Source: Kiritimatiellia bacterium (GTDB taxonomy: Bacteria; Verrucomicrobiota; Kiritimatiellia; RFP12; UBA1067). From it: 6,364 nt of DNA. Positions 1-5,077 of this stretch are shown piece after piece; the stretch's first letter is position 1, and each line of letters opens with the position of its first letter. The position numbers and the translations under genes were made by a program. Under the pieces are notes generated by a model. That model was not told the DNA's origin. It was given only the letters and a program-made list of their open reading frames with translations, and ran no database searches. The stretch is taken from assembly GCA_017999015.1 (NCBI GenBank), contig JAGOBZ010000190.1, positions 1 through 6,364 on the forward strand, given 5' to 3'.

Positions 1-501
1 TTCAGATAGGTCACCGTACACGCAACAGGATTTACCGGCCTCCAGGACGGCGTCACGAAACCCCTGCCCCCTTTCCCGAGACCAGTAGAGCCCGTGCGGT
101 TCGCCCACAAAGGCGAAGTGGCTGTAATGCCGGTTGATGAAATACTCGGCGGCCATCCGGCCGCAGGCATGGGAATCGAAGCGGGTGCAGGCGTATTTGG
201 CAAAAGGGTGGGACGCACCGCGCATGGACGGCGACGGCTCGCAGACCACCACCGGCACGCCGATCCGCGCAATCAGCCGCGCCTCCCGCAAGTCGCACTG
301 CGCGGCGATAATGCCGGTGCAGCCCCAGCGCTTCAGGTCCAGCAGACGCTGCTCGCCGGGCCGCCCCTCCATGCGATAGAGCCGCCAGGGACCGTGAAGC
401 TTCACATACTGCAGGATGCCGCGCAGGGAGTCCTGCTGCCCTTTGAGCAGCAGCGGCAGCAGCACGGCAACTTGCGGGATGCGTGATTTCATAGTCGGCA
501 T
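1..501 (-). CDS. XylR-like AraC-family sugar regulator, N-terminal sensor domain (partial)
   Basis: Predicted cytoplasmic transcription regulator that binds a sugar through a LacI/periplasmic-binding-protein type domain. The 167 visible residues start directly with the sensor fold (first strand around residues 8-16, IPQVAVLLP) and have no N-terminal helix-turn-helix. This fits the XylR arrangement, in which a C-terminal AraC-type HTH follows; that end lies beyond base 1. Residues 126-152 (SHFAFVGEP, then WSRERGQGFRDAV) resemble the matching stretch of Escherichia coli XylR, RFAFYGLP then W-x-x-ERE-x-x-FR, as I remember it. An in-frame TGA lies two codons upstream of the ATG at 501. A second in-frame ATG at 492 is possible, but only the 501 start has a purine-rich GAGA just ahead, and it is weak. 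The gene is divergent from the oxidoreductase at 780, which suggests it controls that gene, itself, or both. The ligand cannot be told. Family assignment is fairly secure. Confidence 0.82.
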   Translation of the reverse strand, partial: MPTMKSRIPQVAVLLPLLLKGQQDSLRGILQYVKLHGPWRLYRMEGRPGEQRLLDLKRWGCTGIIAAQCDLREARLIARIGVPVVVCEPSPSMRGASHPFAKYACTRFDSHACGRMAAEYFINRHYSHFAFVGEPHGLYWSRERGQGFRDAVLEAGKSCCVYGDLSE

Positions 502-596
502 TTCTCACGCTAGGCGTTCGGCGTTTGTTGTGGAACGGCAACACGCTCCGAAGCCGATTACAAGAGGGCCTTTCGTGGCGTTTGTCCTGACGCTCT

Positions 597-607
597 GCCG
601 AGTCGGC
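597..607. promoter_or_regulatory. interrupted palindrome, candidate operator
   Basis: GCCGA-G-TCGGC is a perfect dyad with a single central base. It lies about 95 bp upstream of the regulator start and about 40 bp left of the candidate -35 for the oxidoreductase. Short dyads are common in GC-rich DNA, so the operator role is inference from position. Confidence 0.25.
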
Positions 608-621
608 CATGTCGCATAAGT

Positions 622-639
622 GCAAATTATTTTGCGCAA
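622..639. promoter_or_regulatory. AT-rich overlapping dyads, candidate operator
   Basis: GCAAA (622-626) and TTTGC (631-635) form an inverted repeat around TTAT. The overlapping 8-bp palindrome TTGCGCAA occupies 632-639. The pair sits directly upstream of the candidate -35 at 647, where an activator of the AraC/XylR type would bind. No consensus for this regulator is known to me, so the role is inferred. Confidence 0.3.
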
Positions 640-646
640 TTGTGGA

Positions 647-675
647 TTATCAATCAATCAGAAAGAAGCTATATT
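647..675 (+). promoter_or_regulatory. candidate sigma-70 promoter of the oxidoreductase gene
   Basis: TTATCA (647-652) matches four of six positions of the -35 consensus. TATATT (670-675) matches five of six of the -10 consensus, with an ideal 17-bp spacer, inside the most AT-rich part of the gap. Transcription would begin near 682 and give a leader of about 98 nt. The weak -35 would suit activator dependence. Confidence 0.4.
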
Positions 676-705
676 GATTTTAACTTGATGAAAGGTTCAC
701 CAACC

Positions 706-720
706 GTGCGCTCGGCGCGC
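706..720 (+). other. hairpin in the oxidoreductase leader
   Basis: GTGCGC (706-711) pairs with GCGCGC (715-720), including one G-U pair, around a TCG loop. It would lie in the 5' untranslated RNA about 60 nt before the start codon. No U-tract follows, so it is not an intrinsic terminator. It may stabilise the mRNA or mean nothing. Confidence 0.25.
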
Positions 721-779
721 TTGCAAGGAGGGGTGGACCTGTCCGACGCACGCCACAACACTTAAAAAAGGGAGAGAGA

Positions 780-1994
780 ATGAATCCGTTCACGAGAAGG
801 GCTTTTTTCAGGGGGGCTGCGATCAGCGCAGCGGGATTCGCCGCTGCCGCAACGCGGGCGCAGGCGCAGACGGCGCCCAAGATCGCAGGTTTTGGCGAGA
901 CCGACGCGGGCAAGGTCAGCAAAAAGGCGTGGCAGCCGATCTCCGACCGTAAGATCAAGGTCGGCATCGTGGGATATGGCGTCTGTCAATTCGGCGCGCA
1001 CTTCGGTTATCAAAACCATCCGAACGTGGAGGTGGTGGCTGCCAGCGATCTCTTCCCCGACCGTTGTGCGGAACTGGCGAAAAAAGTGGGCGCGAAAAAA
1101 ACCTACGCCTCCTGCGAGGAGATGTACGAGAAGGACAAAGAGATCGAGGCGGTCTACATTGCTACAGACGCGCCGAGTCACGCGCGCCTCTGCATCGCGG
1201 GCCTGAAGCGCGGGCTGCACGTGGCCTCGGCCGTGCCTGCCGTGTTCGGCGACGACCAGCTCGAGTTGGCCGACGAGCTGCTGGACACGGTCAAGAAGAC
1301 CGGGCTGGTGTACAGCCTGAACGAAACCTCGGCCTTCCGCTCGGACTGTTACGCCATGCGCCAGATCTACGAGGCGGGCGGTTTCGGCAAGCTGATGTAT
1401 GCCGAGGGCGAGTACTACCATTACACGCCGCCGGGTAAGCCGATCGACTCCTATAAGGGCTGGCGCATCGGCCTGCCGCCGCAGTGGTACCCGACGCACG
1501 GCAACGCCTACTACAACTGCGTCACGCACGGCTCGTTCACGTCGGTGAGCTGCCTGGGCATGCCGAGTACCGACCCCGTGCGGAAACCGGAAAACAATGT
1601 CTACAAAAACCCCTTCGGCACGGAGATCGCGCTCTTCCGCACCAGCGAGGGCGGCATGGCGCGCATGAACCGGGCCGGCGACATCCCGGGCGCTCACGGC
1701 GAGCGCGGGCGTGTCTACGGGCAGAAGGGCAGTTTCGAGGATCGTTACCGCGGCAACGCGGACATCACGAAGATCGCGCTGGAGAAGCCTCCGCTGCCGC
1801 CCGGGATGTCGGCCGGCGGACACGGCGGCTCACACGCCTATCTGACCGAGGACTTTATCACCGCGATCCTGCTCAAGCGCAAACCGGTCTGCGACGTGGC
1901 CTGCGCGCTGAACATGACCGTCTCCGGCATCATCGCGCACCAGTCGGCCATGAAGGACGGCGAGACGCTGAAAATTCCACAGTATGCGTTGTAA
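780..1994 (+). CDS. Tat-exported Gfo/Idh/MocA family oxidoreductase-like protein
   Basis: 404 residues. The N-terminus is a twin-arginine signal: T5-R-R-A-F-F-R11, an alanine-rich hydrophobic stretch, and a likely cut after A29 (AQA). Export in folded form, carrying a bound nicotinamide cofactor, is therefore expected. The Rossmann domain starts near residue 59 (KVGIVGYGVCQFG, 61-72). Residues 148-155 read VASAVPAV where many family members have EKP, so the usual catalytic lysine motif is absent; VPA-type sequences occur in a Planctomycetes/Verrucomicrobia-rich branch and in GH109-like relatives. The C-terminal half has WYPTHGNAYY (237-245), SVSCLG (255-260) and GGHGGSHAYLTEDF (346-359). The ATG at 780 follows GGGAG at 770-774. 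The true reaction is unknown: a sugar dehydrogenase, or NAD-dependent glycoside cleavage as in GH109, are both possible. It is divergent from a sugar regulator. Confidence 0.88.
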   Translation: MNPFTRRAFFRGAAISAAGFAAAATRAQAQTAPKIAGFGETDAGKVSKKAWQPISDRKIKVGIVGYGVCQFGAHFGYQNHPNVEVVAASDLFPDRCAELAKKVGAKKTYASCEEMYEKDKEIEAVYIATDAPSHARLCIAGLKRGLHVASAVPAVFGDDQLELADELLDTVKKTGLVYSLNETSAFRSDCYAMRQIYEAGGFGKLMYAEGEYYHYTPPGKPIDSYKGWRIGLPPQWYPTHGNAYYNCVTHGSFTSVSCLGMPSTDPVRKPENNVYKNPFGTEIALFRTSEGGMARMNRAGDIPGAHGERGRVYGQKGSFEDRYRGNADITKIALEKPPLPPGMSAGGHGGSHAYLTEDFITAILLKRKPVCDVACALNMTVSGIIAHQSAMKDGETLKIPQYAL

Positions 1995-2023
1995 CCATGA
2001 GTCCTCGCGTCCTGGCACCGAAA

Positions 2024-2059
2024 CAATGGGCAACGCTTTAAAGAACAGTTGCCCTATTG
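2024..2059. terminator. inverted repeat between convergent genes, candidate terminator
   Basis: GGGCAAC (2028-2034) pairs perfectly with GTTGCCC (2048-2054) around a 13-nt loop. The stem extends outward as CAAT (2024-2027) with ATTG (2056-2059) past one bulged T. It lies 30 bp after the oxidoreductase stop. There is no U-tract on the plus strand. Read on the minus strand the stem is followed by a short T-rich stretch (TTTCGG). Being 55 bp beyond the ATPase stop, it could serve both genes. Confidence 0.45.
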
Positions 2060-2080
2060 CTGACTTTGCGCTCGCGTAAC

Positions 2081-2114
2081 ATCCCCACACCAAACAGGTG
2101 ATAACATGGGGGAT
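2081..2114. repeat. second inverted repeat at the ATPase 3' end
   Basis: CACC (2088-2091) pairs with GGTG (2097-2100) around AAACA. The flanks ATCCCCA (2081-2087) and TGGGG (2107-2111) can extend the stem past an unpaired ATAACA. The structure touches the ATPase stop codon (2114-2116). It has no U-tract and may simply protect an mRNA end. Confidence 0.3.
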
Positions 2115-3265
2115 TACCGGTACGTGTCCGACCAGAGGCGGATCAGAAATTCGGGGAGTGGCAACACGTCGACCTTCCCGATTCGTCTAGGGCGTGATTC
2201 CAGACACACACACACATAGTGACGCAGCAGCGATTCCTCTGCTAACGCCCCGAGACCCTTCAGGTCATTGGCCGACACGGTTGCCTTGGCTTTAACTTCA
2301 ATGGCGGTATGATCACCGAGGATGAAGTCAACCTCGAAATTTGAAGTGGAGCGCCAGAAGGCGAGAGACTGAGCGCCTTGGTAGTCGTTCCAAGCGCTCA
2401 GCTCATGCATGACGTAAGTCTCGACGGCATCGCCGTATTCCGGCGTACCGGGGACGACCGTCCTGCCTTGAAGGGCTCGAACCACACCCGGGTCTGAGAA
2501 ATAGTACTTGGAAGACATCAGCGGCTTCCTCTTGCGGGTCAGCTTCCACGCCGGAAGTTCCCGGACAAGCAGTGTATCCTTGAGAATATCGAAATAATCA
2601 TAAACGGTGGTGCGTGGCACTTGGGCATCGTTGGCGACATTGGTGAAATTCACAATTCGGGCGTTGCAGAGGGCCGCGATCCGGAGGAATCGGCTGAAGG
2701 CTGGCACACTCCGTGTCGCGCCCTCGGCGACGATTTCCTCTTGCAGATAAGCGCCTGCATAAGCAGTCAGATCGGCCTCGGCGTCATCCGAGAAATAGAT
2801 ACCAGGCAGAAGGCCCGCGTGAAGGGAGCGCTTTAAGTCAAAACGGTCACCCAGTTCTGGAAAGACGAACGGGTGAAGATTTTTGACACGTGCGCGCCCA
2901 CCTAAAAGGTTAACGCCGCCCCGCCGCAGTTTTCGAGCGCTGGACCCCGTTAACAGAAAGCGAACGCCTCTTTCCTCGATCAAACGGTGGACTTCGTTAA
3001 GTAGCCCGGGCAGGCGTTGAATCTCGTCGATAACGACCGTCTGCTCATGTTCCCTGATTTCTTCGCTCAGCCGTGCAGGTCTTTGGCTGAGAGCCAAAAA
3101 CACTTCCGCATCAAGCAAGTTGTATACTCGGGTCTTTGGGAGGGTGTGACGAATCAGAAAACTCTTTCCGGATTGCCTCGGCCCGAACAGGAAATGCGAC
3201 TTCTTTTCAAGTAGACTGTTCAAGTCCAGTCGCCGGGGAATAATGGGCGGATCCATGTGTGGCAT
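2114..3265 (-). CDS. AAA-type ATP-binding protein with DUF4143 domain
   Basis: 383 residues from the ATG at 3265. The N-terminal ATPase domain has Walker A GPRQSGKS (28-35), Walker B VVIDEIQ (77-83) and a sensor-like LLTGSSARK (104-112). The conserved Y-x-x-x-YLQEEI (169-178) and a winged-helix-like stretch (about 205-237) follow. The C-terminal DUF4143 region has FEVDFI (310-315) and IEVKAK (322-327), the D...E-x-K pattern of a PD-(D/E)XK nuclease-like fold. The family is widespread and of unknown cellular role. Start: AAAGGA at 3275-3280 is 9 nt from the ATG at 3265. The ATG at 3274 abuts it, and a TTG at 3298 would lie inside the promoter. The gene is noticeably less GC-rich than its neighbours and shares no operon, suggesting a separate or acquired unit. 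Confidence 0.9.
   Translation of the reverse strand: MPHMDPPIIPRRLDLNSLLEKKSHFLFGPRQSGKSFLIRHTLPKTRVYNLLDAEVFLALSQRPARLSEEIREHEQTVVIDEIQRLPGLLNEVHRLIEERGVRFLLTGSSARKLRRGGVNLLGGRARVKNLHPFVFPELGDRFDLKRSLHAGLLPGIYFSDDAEADLTAYAGAYLQEEIVAEGATRSVPAFSRFLRIAALCNARIVNFTNVANDAQVPRTTVYDYFDILKDTLLVRELPAWKLTRKRKPLMSSKYYFSDPGVVRALQGRTVVPGTPEYGDAVETYVMHELSAWNDYQGAQSLAFWRSTSNFEVDFILGDHTAIEVKAKATVSANDLKGLGALAEESLLRHYVCVCLESRPRRIGKVDVLPLPEFLIRLWSDTYR
2204..2216. repeat. (AC)6 dinucleotide tract inside the ATPase gene
   Basis: Six and a half uninterrupted AC units encode, on the minus strand, the Val-Cys alternation of YVCVCL (residues 350-355). Loss or gain of one unit would shift the frame and alter the last 30 or so residues. 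Confidence 0.85.
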
Positions 3266-3286
3266 ATCTGTCATTCCTTTCGTCGT

Positions 3287-3317
3287 ATAATATCTCAAAT
3301 GACGACTCTTGTGTCAA
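3287..3317 (-). promoter_or_regulatory. sigma-70 promoter of the ATPase gene
   Basis: On the minus strand a perfect TTGACA (3312-3317) precedes TATTAT (3287-3292, five of six matches) with a 19-bp spacer. A poorer GATATT at the ideal 17-bp spacing overlaps it. Transcription would start near 3280, only about 15 nt before the ATG at 3265, so the leader would begin at the ribosome binding site. This argues against translation from the TTG at 3298. Confidence 0.55.
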
Positions 3318-3409
3318 TATGGCGAAAGCATGCTGATCGGCATTCAGTAACGGCTTCTTCTTGTGCGGCGGGCTTGGTATAGTCGGCACTTTCACTTTGG
3401 AGGCGATAA

Positions 3410-4084
3410 ATGGTTGTGCCGGAACTGAATGGTTGGCTGTGTGCCTTCGGTGTGCTGGTGTTCTGCGTCAGTGTTCTCGGGGGCGAGGCGGGCACCGTGG
3501 CGCTGGCGCCTTCGCTGCCCCGGCCGACTTTCGAGGGCACGCCGATCGATGTGCGCTCGCCGCACCGCGAGGCGTATCGGGGCGACGGCGTGCCGCCCCC
3601 TCCCCTGCTCGTGCCGGCAGGCACGCGTCTGCTGTCCGGCGGACGCGCGGTGCGCTGCAATGACGATTCGGCGCCGCGGCGCGACCTCGCGTTTGCCACC
3701 GACGGCAACAAGCAATACAGTCCGTCCGCCTACCTCGAACTCGCGCCGGGCGTGCGCTGGATCCAGATTGATCTGGGCACGAACGCCGCGATCCACGCGG
3801 TCTGCCTCTGGCGCGAACGGCCCGAGCAGTGTGTCTACCGCGATACGGTCGTGCAGGTTTCCGACGACCCCACCTTTGAAAACGGCGTCGTCACTCTCTT
3901 CAACAACGACTACGACAACAGCGCACAGCTCGGCCGCGGCAGCGACAAGGAGTACTTCGAAGACCACTTCGGCCGCCGGATCGCCGGCAACGGCGTGCGG
4001 GCCCGTTACGTGCGGCTCACCAGCAACGGCAACACCTCGGACCCCTACAACCATTACACCGAGGTCGAGGTCTTTGGCGAGTGA
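3410..4084 (+). CDS. secreted discoidin-like (F5/8 type C-like) protein
   Basis: 224 residues. The N-terminus is a Sec-type signal: a hydrophobic run at about residues 8-23, with cleavage likely around 27. No lipobox is seen, because the cysteine at 19 is preceded by LVF. A proline-rich linker (about 55-70) leads to a single beta-rich domain, about 75-223. Typical discoidin/galactose-binding-like elements are ATDGNKQYSPSAY (96-108), WIQIDLG (117-123), VVQVSDDPTF (147-156), RARYVRLTS (197-205) and the closing YTEVEVFG (216-223). These domains usually bind sugars or surfaces. Here there is no attached enzyme, so a binding or adhesion role is inferred. The ATG at 3410 follows GGAGG (3399-3403) by 6 nt. 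TATAGT at 3378-3383 could be a -10, but no good -35 precedes it. The 3' end overlaps the convergent pseudouridine synthase gene by 31 bp. Confidence 0.8.
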   Translation: MVVPELNGWLCAFGVLVFCVSVLGGEAGTVALAPSLPRPTFEGTPIDVRSPHREAYRGDGVPPPPLLVPAGTRLLSGGRAVRCNDDSAPRRDLAFATDGNKQYSPSAYLELAPGVRWIQIDLGTNAAIHAVCLWRERPEQCVYRDTVVQVSDDPTFENGVVTLFNNDYDNSAQLGRGSDKEYFEDHFGRRIAGNGVRARYVRLTSNGNTSDPYNHYTEVEVFGE

Positions 4085-5073
4085 CAAAGCCCGTCCAGCA
4101 CAGCCATGTCTGAAGGCAGCGGCGCTTCAACTTCGGTCCAACTTTGTGTGACCGGATGACGGAAACGGAGCCATGCCGCGTGCAACGCTTGCCGCTTCGT
4201 GCGCAACCTCATGTAATCGTCCTCTGCCAGGCTATCTGTGCAGAAGCGAAGAAAAGCGGTCTCGTCAACGCCGTAGACTTTGTCGCCAACCACCGGAAAG
4301 CCGAGAGAGCACAACGTCGCCCGGATCTGATGCAGGCGTCCCGTGCGCGGCTCGGCCGTCACCCGGCTGACTCCGTTACCGCAAGAAACGCGCGCCAACG
4401 CGGTTTCGCACCATTCGGCATCTGGCGTGGGTGCCGCTGGGGCTGCGTCAGCCGGAATCCAGCACCTCTTTTTCCGGATCGCAGACGCCTTATCGGGCAG
4501 TAACCAGCCCGAGGCGTCAATGCGTTCCGGGAAAAGGCCCTCTACAAAAACGGTATAACGCTTGGCCACCTGATGCGCGGCAAACTGCCGCCACAGATCG
4601 ACCGCAGCCCGCCGCGTCTTGGCGACCAACACCACGCCCGAGGTCTCACGGTCCAAACGATTGACGAAGACAGGCCGCTCTAACCCACAGCGTGTCTTCA
4701 GCATGGCCCAGAGGGTATGATTGAAATAGCGTCCGCCGGGATGGCAGGGAAGGTTACCCGACTTGTTCACAACCAGCAGGTGTTCGTCCTCCCACACTGC
4801 AGAGAACGTATCTTCCACCGGCGGCTCAGGAATGCCTGACGCATCATACCGGATCAGGTCCCCTGCCGCGAGCCGATGTTCCGCCTCAGCGCTGGTGCCG
4901 TTCAGCGTGACACGGCCCTCGTCGATCAACCGGCACCAAGCCGAACGATCATGATACGTAAAGCGCGATGCCAGATAACCAGCCAACATTTGACCGGCCT
5001 CTGCCTCCTTGACGCTGAGCCGCATGTCGCGCGTCAGCAAGGCCTCCGGCTGGAGGTTGCGCGTTACGTGCAT
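4054..5073 (-). CDS. RluA-family RNA pseudouridine synthase
   Basis: 339 residues. Converts specific uridines in rRNA or tRNA to pseudouridine in the cytoplasm; the target cannot be told. An S4-type RNA-binding region spans about 18-75 (LIDEGRVTLNG at 49-59). The catalytic domain follows: VVNKSGNLPCHPGG (101-114), the signature NRLDRETSG (138-146) with D141 as the catalytic aspartate, KRYTVFVEG (171-179), TGRLHQIRATL (244-254), VVGDKVYG (261-268) and ALHA (296-299). Two residues differ from the usual signature: Asn138 replaces His of HRLD, and Leu247 replaces Thr of GRTHQIR. The active-site Asp is intact, so an active enzyme is expected. The ATG at 5073 is 4 nt after the stop of the dehydratase gene, with GAAG ahead as a weak ribosome site, so translation is probably coupled. 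ATG 5025 has no ribosome site. Confidence 0.92.
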   Translation of the reverse strand: MHVTRNLQPEALLTRDMRLSVKEAEAGQMLAGYLASRFTYHDRSAWCRLIDEGRVTLNGTSAEAEHRLAAGDLIRYDASGIPEPPVEDTFSAVWEDEHLLVVNKSGNLPCHPGGRYFNHTLWAMLKTRCGLERPVFVNRLDRETSGVVLVAKTRRAAVDLWRQFAAHQVAKRYTVFVEGLFPERIDASGWLLPDKASAIRKKRCWIPADAAPAAPTPDAEWCETALARVSCGNGVSRVTAEPRTGRLHQIRATLCSLGFPVVGDKVYGVDETAFLRFCTDSLAEDDYMRLRTKRQALHAAWLRFRHPVTQSWTEVEAPLPSDMAVLDGLCHSPKTSTSV

Positions 5074-5077
5074 ATCT

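Larger units (their letters stand above)
502..779. other. divergent intergenic control region
   Basis: This 278-bp gap separates the start codons of the regulator and the oxidoreductase. Bases 617-690 are AT-rich against a GC-rich background and hold the best promoter candidate for the rightward gene. Two dyads (597-607 and 622-635) lie just left of it, and a leader hairpin (706-720) lies to its right. A perfect AAGGAGG at 725-731 has no convincing start codon after it. I found no convincing promoter for the leftward regulator. Its leader contains a short inverted repeat, TGTTG at 526-530 with CAACA at 539-543. Confidence 0.6.

Noticed and set aside
520..585. Direct repeat GGCGTTTGT at 520-528 and 577-585
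   Set aside because: A 9-bp match with irregular spacing is expected by chance and has no third copy.
53..625. 190-codon minus-strand frame overlapping the regulator
   Set aside because: The overlapping frame ending at base 1 gives a coherent XylR-like sensor domain, while this one gives Arg/Ala-rich sequence without motifs.
762..1823. 353-codon open frame on the minus strand, opposite the oxidoreductase gene
   Set aside because: It is an antisense frame of a clearly conserved gene with low-complexity Arg/Val/Ala content and no family motif.
3266..3298. Extension of the ATPase to the TTG at 3298
   Set aside because: The TTG lies between the -35 and -10 of the best promoter, has no ribosome site, and the added residues are not family-like.
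491..3388. 10-bp repeat ATAGTCGGCA at 491-500 and 3379-3388, each followed by a TTTC/TCAC-like stretch near a gene start
   Set aside because: In a window this size about 20 chance pairs of identical 10-mers are expected, and one copy overlaps the coding start of the regulator.
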